Assembly (NCBI GenBank): GCA_003511885.1
Contig: DOIX01000219.1
Coordinates: 9,127 to 17,977, forward strand
Direction of reading: 5' to 3'
Length of the DNA: 8,851 nt
DNA from: Cyanobacteria bacterium UBA11153
GTDB taxonomy: Bacteria > Cyanobacteriota > Cyanobacteriia > Cyanobacteriales > Coleofasciculaceae
In this document: one piece after another, positions 1 through 5,995 of the stretch
Position numbering within the stretch: position 1 is the stretch's first letter
How the letters are laid out: the number at the start of each line of letters is the position of its first letter
Program-made: the position numbers and the translations under genes
The notes under the pieces: model-generated
Told to the model about the DNA's origin: nothing
What the model saw: the letters and a program-made list of their open reading frames with translations, nothing else
The model's database searches: none

Positions 1-716
1 TAAGAGCGGGAACCGCTGTATTTGTTTACGAATGCGACTCTTTAACCATAACCAGCAGCACTCAATTTTATTAAGATCTGGCGAATAAGATGGCAAGTAT
101 TTTAACTGACAACCGGCGGTTTCAATTAATTCCCGAATCTGACCACCTTTGTGAAAAGTGGCATTATCTGCAATCACTATTTGTCCCGGTTTTAGCCTCG
201 GTATTAAACAGGTTGTTAACTAAGTTTCTTTCTACAGTTCTATTACAAGAACCTTCAATGGTAAATGGCGCGAATAATTGACCATTACAATAAGCCGCAA
301 TCATATTGACTAGCCCTTGTCTTTTTCCACTTTTTAGAGCAGAAAACCGTTCTCCCTTTTCATTCCAACCATCTCCATAATCTTCTCTATTATCCATTCC
401 AGATTCATCGATATACACTATGTCCTCTGGTTTATACAGCCCTAGTTCTTCTTGAAATTATCATCGCTTAACTTCATCTCTCTTTTGATAACCATAAGTT
501 TTTTTTACGAGTAAACCCAATTTTTTTAATCCTCGTGAAATGGTGCGGTCACTGATTTTTTTCTGCCAAAGTTGCGCCATCTCTATTTGACCCGAGTTCA
601 ACGTAAGCGGCATAAGCTGAAAAGCTCTTGTTTTAAGCTTTTCAGCATTTATTGAGCGAATAATTGTTGTCAATTATCTTGGCTTGTTGATAATCTCCAC
701 AGAGGAGATCAGCCAT
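1..716 (-). pseudogene. IS630-family transposase, decayed and cut by the left edge
   Basis: This is a broken DDE transposase of the IS630/Tc1-mariner group, pieced together from three minus-strand segments. An N-terminal helix-turn-helix part reads through SDRTISRGLKKLGL. The catalytic core follows with YIDESGMDNRED (first Asp codon at 407-409), IADNATFHKG (second Asp at 166-168) and YSPDLNKIE (Glu at 61-63). The last two acidic residues are 34 residues apart, which is typical of this family. The visible lesions are a probable one-base frameshift near 648-653, where dropping one A restores YSLINAEKLKTRAF; two consecutive in-frame stops (TGA TAA) at 458-463; and a one-base insertion near 205-208, after which PRLKPGQIVIADN is read in a different frame. 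The likely start is the ATG at 714-716, with no evident ribosome binding site. The C-terminus lies outside the window. All three catalytic residues survive, but the stops make it non-functional. The terminal inverted repeat on the right side could not be identified. Confidence 0.9.
616..646. repeat. 11-bp inverted repeat inside the IS630 remnant
   Basis: GCTGAAAAGCT (616-626) and AGCTTTTCAGC (636-646) are perfect reverse complements separated by 9 bases. They overlap codons of the transposase remnant that read plausibly as NAEKLKTRAFQL. The hairpin is therefore probably part of the transposase gene and not a separate element. A role in dampening transposase translation is possible but is not shown by the sequence. 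Confidence 0.5.
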
Positions 717-1012
717 AATGTAAATTTTCGGTTGGTTTTTTTGATTTAAGCTTCATTAATCATAATTTAATATCAGACTTAAATCTCTAAAAATTGAAGT
801 TTTTAGAGCAGTTTGTTGACAAGATTCAATGTCAATAAATTCTCCTAATTGAGACTAGTCTTGACCTGACTGAGTTTCAGCTTTATCGCTTATATCGAAC
901 TCAGGTGGAGTAAGATTAATGTCTACTTCCATTAAGATGATATAAGCTGTCAGGAATCAGGAATTTAGCTAACTGCTAATCGCTGATTCCTAACCCCTCA
1001 GACAAGATATTC
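717..1012. other. Gene-free spacer between IS630 remnant and winged-helix gene
   Basis: I see no credible gene in these roughly 300 AT-rich bases. The spacer holds the stem-loop at 952-991 just after the winged-helix gene. It probably also holds the unresolved right end of the IS630 element. No terminal repeat or TA target duplication could be assigned with confidence. Confidence 0.6.
952..991. repeat. Nested inverted repeat downstream of the winged-helix gene
   Basis: AGGAATCAG (952-960) pairs perfectly with CTGATTCCT (983-991). A second small stem lies inside it, TTAGC (965-969) with GCTAA (975-979). The structure begins about 20 bases after the stop codon of the minus-strand gene at 1013-1828, so it could help to end or stabilise that transcript. 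It lacks the T-run expected of an intrinsic terminator on the minus strand. It could equally be a dispersed intergenic repeat. Confidence 0.45.
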
Positions 1013-1828
1013 TTAGTTCACGCTGATAAAGAATAGCGAGCCACCGACATCTTGAGGAATTCCCGCGTCAATTTGTTCGGGAGTATAGGCGCTTGCTTCT
1101 TGCAAGCTACTCATCTCGATTTTATCCTCTTCTTGCAGACGATAGAGTACCTTGTCCAAATCTTTCCTATAAAATGGTGGCTGTAACTTTTCCCGCAGGT
1201 GGAAAATTGGCAGATAATTCTCTGTCCCCAATTCTCGATCTAGATCCTGAATGATTTGTAACACTTGTTCGTCACTCAGCTTATCGGTTAATGAAGGATG
1301 ATCTGATTTCGAGATAAATTTGCGGAAGAAATTGATATAATTCGTCATCAAGTTGAAACTGAAGACGGGGTTAGTACCGGGGACGGGTACAAACTCATCC
1401 CGCAGATACGCCTCTCCTTGATGAGTTAGCCAAACTTCAGCCTTCTGGCGTTTGATTGCCATTTCAATTTCCACCAGCCCTTGTTCCTGGAAGCGGTGTA
1501 AAATTGCATCTCTTTCCGATGATTTGATCGATTTTCCAGCAACTTTGCTGGGTGCAATTTTTTCGACTGCCTTGCTTATATTCTCCAGTATCCTCAATTG
1601 CTTCGGTGTGAGGGTTGATTCTTCCGTGCCCTCGATAATGGCTTGTCCGGGTGGTAAAATTTTAACCGAAGCAATTCCGCGATCGAAATCTACTAAACCA
1701 CGCTCGCCTAAATCGCCGACAATTTTTTCCTTACTCTTAATGCTGTCAAACCACTTGGCTGCAAGAGGTGAGCGATAATCGCTACAACCTAGCAATATCA
1801 AGAGGAATTTCAGTTCATTGGTTTCCAT
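1013..1828 (-). CDS. Conserved cyanobacterial-type protein with three winged-helix-like segments
   Basis: This is a complete 271-aa soluble protein with no signal peptide or membrane segment. Three segments have the helix-helix-strand pattern of winged helices. Residues about 1-66 end in KEKIVGDLGERGLVDFDRG. Residues about 72-146 contain ERDAILHRFQEQGLVEIEMA and the wing-like AEVWLTHQGEAYLRDE. Residues about 183-271 contain NYLPIFHLREKLQPPFYR, KVLYRLQEEDKIEMSSLQ and the closing GIPQDVGGSLFFISVN. From memory, cyanobacterial proteins of this layout are often labelled 'transcription factor RcnB', but I see no basis in the sequence for a link to the enterobacterial nickel/cobalt protein RcnB. A DNA- or protein-binding regulator is the best inference. 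The start is the ATG at 1826-1828, where a purine-rich GAGG lies about 12 bases upstream; this is weak support. The gene stands alone between mobile-element debris. Confidence 0.8.
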   Translation of the reverse strand: METNELKFLLILLGCSDYRSPLAAKWFDSIKSKEKIVGDLGERGLVDFDRGIASVKILPPGQAIIEGTEESTLTPKQLRILENISKAVEKIAPSKVAGKSIKSSERDAILHRFQEQGLVEIEMAIKRQKAEVWLTHQGEAYLRDEFVPVPGTNPVFSFNLMTNYINFFRKFISKSDHPSLTDKLSDEQVLQIIQDLDRELGTENYLPIFHLREKLQPPFYRKDLDKVLYRLQEEDKIEMSSLQEASAYTPEQIDAGIPQDVGGSLFFISVN

Positions 1829-1933
1829 CAGACTAGTCTTGCCTCACTTGTTCAATACTACTTTAGCCTGAATCCGGATACAACAGTACATATATCGCCT
1901 TTTCAGATGAGTCAGGTATCCAGAAAGTTACAG

Positions 1934-1966
1934 AGAAACCAGGTTTCTTCAAGAAACCCGGTTTCT
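1934..1966. repeat. Two adjacent 15-bp palindromes
   Basis: AGAAACCAGGTTTCT (1934-1948) and AGAAACCCGGTTTCT (1952-1966) are each self-complementary around one central base. They differ only at that base and lie 18 bp apart. The same AAACCGG/CCGGTTT words recur inside the MITE-like element upstream of the cyclase gene (5392-5398 and 5440-5446). This resembles the short AAACC-GGTTT palindromic repeats common in cyanobacterial intergenic DNA. Confidence 0.65.
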
Positions 1967-2236
1967 GAAGTATATTTCATGTAACTCAAAGTTGCTATCG
2001 ATATGGCAGATTTTCTGATTCTTGAGAGCCAAGGTTGGTTTCTGGCAATAGCTCCTGCCAAAACTGATGAGGCTCTTGGCTGTCGTTACCTCAACTCCTG
2101 ATGGTCAAATCTATCAAATGTACCACATTAGACTCCTAATTGGTAAGCCAACACCCATTTAATATATATATATTCGATTTTCTCTCTTCCCGGCTACTGC
2201 CATCGGGCGATAAGATTATTTATTTTGACTATATTT

Positions 2237-2328
2237 ATACCAATTTCCTCAAATAGCGCTACATATTAACCCCCCTAACCCTGCTTAGTAAGGGGGGAGA
2301 CTGTAGCAGGCATTTAGAAAATTAGTAT
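2237..2328. repeat. MITE-like imperfect inverted repeat with G/C-run core
   Basis: The left end (2237-2262, beginning ATACCAATTT and ending GCGCTAC) and the right end (2303-2328, beginning GTAGCAGG and ending AAATTAGTAT) are imperfect reverse complements over about 26 bases. Between them CCCCCCT (2270-2276) pairs with AGGGGGG (2291-2297). The whole of about 92 bp can fold into one long hairpin and encodes nothing. This is the architecture of a small non-autonomous element or dispersed structured repeat. I could not define a target duplication. Confidence 0.5.
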
Positions 2329-2534
2329 TATTTTAAATGGGTAACAGCTTATCGCTTTTGCCGGGATGAATTTGTCACCTTTGATTTAGATAAAAAATCT
2401 GGTTAAAGTAATATAACCCACATTCCGCAGATGCGATTATTTTTTTTATTCAGTTGTGAAAACTGGGATAGCCCAAAGTTTTTTCGTTTAAATTAGGCAG
2501 GTTTAACGTCAAGAAAGCCCCTGAAATTGCCCGA

Positions 2535-2568
2535 AATAAAAAAATCCCAATATTGGGATTTTTTTATT
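2535..2568. terminator. Perfect 34-bp palindrome, likely bidirectional intrinsic terminator
   Basis: The two arms (2535-2551 and 2552-2568) are perfectly complementary. The central stem is ATCCCAAT paired with ATTGGGAT, and runs of seven A and seven T flank it, so a stem followed by a U-tract forms in either direction. On the minus strand it lies about 125 bases after the stop codon of the IS1634-like transposase remnant, whose transcript it could stop. No gene on the plus strand ends here. The palindrome has no loop bases of its own, so a hairpin would need a few central bases unpaired. Confidence 0.6.
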
Positions 2569-2693
2569 AGATTTATGTCGCTATTTTCTCGCTATAAATT
2601 ATATTTTCATCCCAAATAAATCCAGCCAAGAGCCAATTCTCTTGACTAATAAATCAGGAATATTCATAAATATCTACAACTTAATATCAACGA

Positions 2694-3386
2694 TTATCCA
2701 CCTAAAAATGCTAAATAGTACTGACCGCAATACTCTCCTAAATGCTTTAATATATCTTGACGCTCCTGGTTTAAATTGCTCACCTGTTTCTCTCTATCTA
2801 TCATTACTAAATGCACCGCCTGAAACATCTGAAATATCCAACGCATTGTTGGCTTATTTGTTAATTGCTTTACCTGATTTTTTACCCCTTCATTAGTAGC
2901 TTCTAATTGTTGTCTCAATTTTCTTTGAGCTAGATTATATACTAATAAACACAGTCCCATTATCATGCCAATTGCTTCCACTCTCTCCGGATTTTTTACA
3001 AATACACTTGAGGTAAAAAATAACGGATCTTTGATAAATCTAAATCCTCTTTCGTTACTTTGCTGTGCTTTGTATTCCCATAATACCTCTCGATCGGTTA
3101 ATATGTTATTGTCTAATATATTTGTCGCTAATATAAATCTCCCCGCTTTGATTTTTTCTGCTTCTATCGCTGATTCTCTCGGTTCTATTTTTCCCATAAC
3201 TTGATAAGCTTTTTTCTTTTTATCTGGCTCTATTTTCTGCTTATTTTTAGTTTTTTTTACTGGTTTTTCTTGAAATTCAATTTCTACTATTTGGTGATAT
3301 TTCCAGGATTCTGATAATTTTTTTATCGCTATTTCTCCATCGGATATATAAGCAAACTCTTGGCTGGATAGCTTACGCAGTGAGGC
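2694..3386 (-). pseudogene. IS1634-like transposase, 5'-truncated remnant
   Basis: This is the C-terminal part of an IS1634-type (IS4 superfamily) DDE transposase. The minus-strand frame is open from a stop at 3387-3389 down to TAA at 2694-2696. It reads through QEFAYISDGEIAIKKLSESW, a lysine-rich linker and KAGRFILATNILDN, then the signature EYKAQQSNERGFRFIKDP. In that signature a Tyr, Gln, Glu and Lys fit the Y-x2-(R/Q)-x3-E-x6-K pattern that carries the catalytic Glu (codon about 3051-3053). LGMIMGLCLLVYNLAQRKLR-type sequence follows (here AIGMIMGLCLLVYNLAQRKL). The tail EYCGQYYLAFLGG looks like a natural C-terminus. The N-terminal half with the first two catalytic Asp residues is missing, and unrelated sequence starts near 3375-3390. 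A shorter ATG at 3195-3197 would give 167 aa, but the homologous frame extends well upstream of it. It is non-functional as a transposase. Confidence 0.88.
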
Positions 3387-3441
3387 TTAGACAGCACTCG
3401 AAGCTAATTGTTGTCAAGGTTAATGACTTATACAGCAAACC

Positions 3442-5340
3442 CTAATTAGCCCTATCAATCTTCCCCAGCAAAAAGTAAGTTTGCATCTTGCCTTTGCCCT
3501 TGACAGGAATTTCCCCTCTATCCTCCAATAAAAATTTATCTTTCAATCGCTTATATGTCTCTTCCGTCACCTGAATTCTATTGGCTTTCCCTTGAGACTC
3601 CATTCGGGAGGCGGTATTCACCGTATCTCCCCATAAATCGTAAGTAAACTTTTTAATTCCAATTACTCCAGCGACAACTGGGCCAGTATTAATCCCTATT
3701 CTCAAACTTAAAGCTTGGTTATTTTGAGTATTAAAGTGGTGAATAATTTTCTGCATACCCAGCGCCATTTCCGCAACTGCCTCTGCATGATCTTTTCGCG
3801 GCTTAGGTAAACCACCTACAACCATGTACGCATCACCAATAGTCTTGATTTTTTCCAATCCATATCCTTGGCTCAATTCATCAAATGCCGAAAAAATTTG
3901 ATTGAGTAATTCCACCAATTGGGTAGGAGATAAACGGGAAGCTAATTCAGTAAAACCAACCAAATCAGCAAATAAAACCGTCACTTCATCAAAACTATCA
4001 GCAATTGTACTTTGCTGTTGTTTCAGTCTTTCCGCAATCAATTGAGGTAAAATATTCAACAGTAAGCGATCTGATTGTTCCTGTTCGTTACGCAAGGCTT
4101 CTTGCCAAGCTTTCCGGACTGTAATATCCTCCACTGTCCCTTCATAATAGAGGAGATTGCCTTCGCGATCGCAAACAGCCCTGGCTTTTTCGGAAATCCA
4201 AATCGTACTCCCGTCTTTCCGGTAAACTTGGGATTCAAATCCGGATACTGAGCCTTGTTTTTGCAGCATCTGCACAAATTCACTTCGCCGATTCGGCTGG
4301 ACATATAATTGACGGGCAATATCATTGATATCGCTGCATAATTCTTGGGCTGAAGCGTAACCGTAAATTTGGGCTAATGTAGAATTAACTCTAATGTACC
4401 TTCCGTCTGGGGTACTTTGACAGATTCCTTCTACTGAGGTTTCAAAAATGCTTTGATATTTTTCTTCTGTTTCTTGAACAATAGCTGCTGATTTTTTTAA
4501 CTTCTGGATAGTGTAGATGGGAATACTCGTAGTTAAGATAGCGACTATCACATAGAGTAAAATTCGATAAATATTGCTCGTGTCGCTGGCTTTTTTGACA
4601 CAGCTATCGTATAATTCGGCAAATTTTTCACCCTCTTGGTTGGTTGGTAGAGCGAGAATTTGGGCTACGAGGCTGTTAACCTGTGGTTGATTCTCTAGGA
4701 TCAGTTTAGCATTTGCGATTGTAGTATTTAAGTTTGGAGAGCCTGTACTTTCTCCTTTCAGTTGGCTAATTATTTCGATCCGAGTGTTAATTGGCGTGGT
4801 TAAATCTTCACCCCCAGAATCTTGGGTACTATAGTGGTGATAAAGGATAATGTCTTTTAAGAGGTTATTCGCTTCGGCAATTAATTGACTATTAGGATCT
4901 TTTCCCTCCGCCTCAATAGCAAACTCGCTTACCGCTATTGGCAAATAAGAGAGGGAGTTTTGCAAAATTGAGTTTTTATCTTTGAACTCTTCAAATAACT
5001 GTTGCTTTTGTTGTAATATTTCTATGTAACTTTGCCAAGCGTTGTTGAGTTGCCTCTGACACTTACGATCGATGAATCTAGGTATATTTTCTAATTGTAT
5101 TTCCTGTTCTCTCATTCTAGCAAAATCATTAATAATTGGTTTGTAGTCTTTGACAATTACTCCTGTACTTTTCAATATTTTTCTATCTATTTTTCCATCA
5201 ATTTCCTTAAGCTGTGAGATATTATGGATATAGCGATTCTGTTCTTTTAAATCAATAGGTTGAGCTTTAATCGAGATTAATCCCAAAAGAAAAACACCAC
5301 CTGTTGCCATCAATATTTTTTGCAAACCGGAGAATTTCAT
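3442..5340 (-). CDS. Membrane-anchored PAS-domain class III adenylate cyclase
   Basis: The predicted 632-aa enzyme makes cAMP from ATP. TM1 is at about residues 8-26. An extracytoplasmic, mostly helical domain of unrecognised type spans about 27-256, and TM2 is at about 257-279. A PAS domain (about 290-408) begins EEKYQSIFETSVEGICQ and ends YYEGTVEDITVRK. A signalling helix follows (411-440, NILPQLIAERLKQ). The class III cyclase domain (about 448-627) has metal-binding Asp459 (LFADLVGFT) and Asp503 (KTIGDAYMV), adenine-selecting Lys499 and Asp568 (TYDLWGDTVN), and transition-state Asn575 and Arg579. All are present, so adenylate rather than guanylate cyclase activity is predicted. There is no HAMP domain. 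I chose the ATG at 5338-5340 because it begins directly before TM1. The frame is open up to a TTG at 5478, but those extra 46 codons lie mostly in a MITE-like element. No good ribosome binding site is visible before 5340. No clear terminator follows the stop. Confidence 0.92.
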   Translation of the reverse strand: MKFSGLQKILMATGGVFLLGLISIKAQPIDLKEQNRYIHNISQLKEIDGKIDRKILKSTGVIVKDYKPIINDFARMREQEIQLENIPRFIDRKCQRQLNNAWQSYIEILQQKQQLFEEFKDKNSILQNSLSYLPIAVSEFAIEAEGKDPNSQLIAEANNLLKDIILYHHYSTQDSGGEDLTTPINTRIEIISQLKGESTGSPNLNTTIANAKLILENQPQVNSLVAQILALPTNQEGEKFAELYDSCVKKASDTSNIYRILLYVIVAILTTSIPIYTIQKLKKSAAIVQETEEKYQSIFETSVEGICQSTPDGRYIRVNSTLAQIYGYASAQELCSDINDIARQLYVQPNRRSEFVQMLQKQGSVSGFESQVYRKDGSTIWISEKARAVCDREGNLLYYEGTVEDITVRKAWQEALRNEQEQSDRLLLNILPQLIAERLKQQQSTIADSFDEVTVLFADLVGFTELASRLSPTQLVELLNQIFSAFDELSQGYGLEKIKTIGDAYMVVGGLPKPRKDHAEAVAEMALGMQKIIHHFNTQNNQALSLRIGINTGPVVAGVIGIKKFTYDLWGDTVNTASRMESQGKANRIQVTEETYKRLKDKFLLEDRGEIPVKGKGKMQTYFLLGKIDRAN

Positions 5341-5373
5341 GAGGAGGTAGCCATCAATAAAATTAACAATATA

Positions 5374-5475
5374 AGACTTACGCTCATCAATCCGGTTTCT
5401 GATAAAAATCTTTGGTTTGGGTACTAGATTTAGACGAATAAACCGGGTTTTTGGCTTAGTCGTGCGTAAGTCCTG
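5374..5475. mobile_element. 102-bp MITE-like element upstream of the cyclase gene
   Basis: The ends AGACTTACGC (5374-5383) and GCGTAAGTCCTG (5464-5475) are inverted repeats; comparing 5373-5383 with 5464-5474 gives 10 of 11 matches. An identical 7-bp direct repeat, CAATATA, lies immediately outside both ends (5367-5373 and 5476-5482), as expected for a target-site duplication. An inner inverted pair, CCGGTTT (5392-5398) and AAACCGG (5440-5446), allows the element to fold. It encodes no protein of its own. On the minus strand, however, it is open in the frame of the cyclase gene and ends 33 bp before that start codon. It is probably a non-autonomous element moved by a transposase that is not in the window. 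The ACTTACGCA/TGCGTAAGT word is, from memory, frequent in filamentous cyanobacterial genomes. Confidence 0.7.
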
Positions 5476-5577
5476 CAATATATACTTATCCAGATGCTAC
5501 CATATATCATTTAACCGCATATTCCTGGATTTTGGCAATAGGAAACTATCCATCTTCCCCTATTCTCCTGATTCACT

Positions 5578-5616
5578 ATTCTAGCCATAGATCTGGAAAA
5601 TGTAAGTAAATTTACA
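5578..5616 (-). promoter_or_regulatory. Candidate CRP/NtcA-type operator and -10 element for the cyclase gene
   Basis: TGTAAGTAAATTTACA (5601-5616) is a 5-bp inverted repeat around 6 bases. It fits the CRP-family frame TGTnA-N6-TnACA. It also contains GTA-N8-TAC (5602-5615), the NtcA consensus. On the minus strand the hexamer TAGAAT (5583-5578, also TA-N3-T) follows 18 bases after the TAC. Known class II sites prefer about 20-24 bases there, so the spacing is slightly short. The site is about 260 bp upstream of the cyclase start, with the MITE-like element lying between. Chance occurrence cannot be excluded. Confidence 0.35.
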
Positions 5617-5953
5617 GAAACTTTTTGGTTTTATCGTAACTTCATCAAATATTTATATTAGGAAATGGAGAAGAAGGAAAGGGAAAGGGGTAAGAGTAAA
5701 GGCTTGTCCGTAATTTAAGCTGTGGGAGGATCTCCTATTGGATAGCGATCGCACCAAAGAGGTAATATAAAGTACAGTTAGATCGTTTTGGGGAAGTAGT
5801 AGGGATCAAACCTGCCTGAAAAGCCGATGTTTCAGACACTAAAGTCTCTGACTACGAGGGCTATTTACAGAAGTATGATGCTACCGGGCATGATATAAGA
5901 AGTATAGCAGCGAACAGTGGACAGTTGACAATTATCACCAAAATTACCCAGGG

Positions 5954-5989
5954 AAAAATCCCAACAAAAATCCTGACAAAAATCCTTAA
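5954..5989. repeat. Three tandem 12-bp units after the glycosidase gene
   Basis: AAAAATCCCAAC, AAAAATCCTGAC and AAAAATCCTTAA follow each other without gaps, ending 6 bases before the stop codon of the minus-strand glycosidase gene. The first nine bases are nearly constant. A short GGG/CCC pairing (5951-5953 with 5960-5962) overlaps the first unit. On the minus strand this gives repeated GGATTTTT, so transcript termination or slippage-derived expansion are both possible. Confidence 0.6.
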
Positions 5990-5995
5990 TAATAT

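Larger units (their letters stand above)
1829..2693. other. Gene-free stretch rich in palindromes
   Basis: No open frame here resembles a real gene. The stretch holds twin short palindromes (1934-1966), a TA-rich run near 2161-2174, an imperfect inverted-repeat element with a C6/G6 core (2237-2328), and a perfect 34-bp palindrome ending in T (2535-2568). Two short frames have somewhat protein-like composition: a minus-strand 29-residue frame ending at 1995 and a plus-strand 31-residue frame at 2067-2162. They overlap on opposite strands and neither is supported further. The right end of the IS1634-like element probably lies between about 2640 and 2693. Confidence 0.6.
5476..5995. other. Gene-free spacer between glycosidase and cyclase genes
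   Basis: No gene is visible. From right to left the spacer holds a 12-bp triplicate repeat (5954-5989), a folded segment with some tRNA-like T-arm wording (about 5790-5870, rejected as a tRNA), a HIP1 site (5745-5752), a 24-base purine-only run (5667-5690), and a CRP/NtcA-like palindrome with a nearby -10-like hexamer (5601-5616 and 5578-5583). The promoter of the cyclase gene should lie in this spacer. Confidence 0.6.

Noticed and set aside
853..1841. An 11-bp direct repeat GACTAGTCTTG at 853-863 and 1831-1841 flanking the winged-helix gene.
   Set aside because: Several 11-bp repeats are expected by chance in a window of this size, and no other feature of an insertion is present.
1995..2162. 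Two short protein-like frames: a minus-strand one ending ESENLPYR at 1995 and a plus-strand one (2067-2162) reading STPDGQIYQMYHIRLL.
   Set aside because: They overlap on opposite strands, are 29 and 31 residues long, and lack recognisable motifs or ribosome binding sites.
3371..3380. GCTTACGCAG at the truncation point of the IS1634 remnant, resembling the end of the MITE-like element (ACTTACGC).
   Set aside because: Only about 7 bases match, with no partner end nearby, so truncation by a related element is not supported.
661..3417. A shared 13-bp word TAATTGTTGTCAA at 661-673 and 3405-3417, near both transposase remnants.
   Set aside because: A repeat of this length is expected about once by chance in an AT-rich window. 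One copy is inside IS630 coding sequence and the other is outside the IS1634 frame.
5341..5478. N-terminal extension of the cyclase from a TTG at 5478.
   Set aside because: The added residues lie mainly in the MITE-like element, are basic and would precede TM1 awkwardly. The ATG at 5340 begins exactly before the membrane segment.
5790..5870. A tRNA-like segment on the minus strand, with GGTTTGATCC resembling a T-arm and a TCAGA...TCTGA stem resembling an anticodon arm.
   Set aside because: The 5' acceptor strand that would pair with the TACTTCC end is absent, the central hairpin cannot form a 7-base anticodon loop, and no D-arm is visible. At best it is a decayed fragment.
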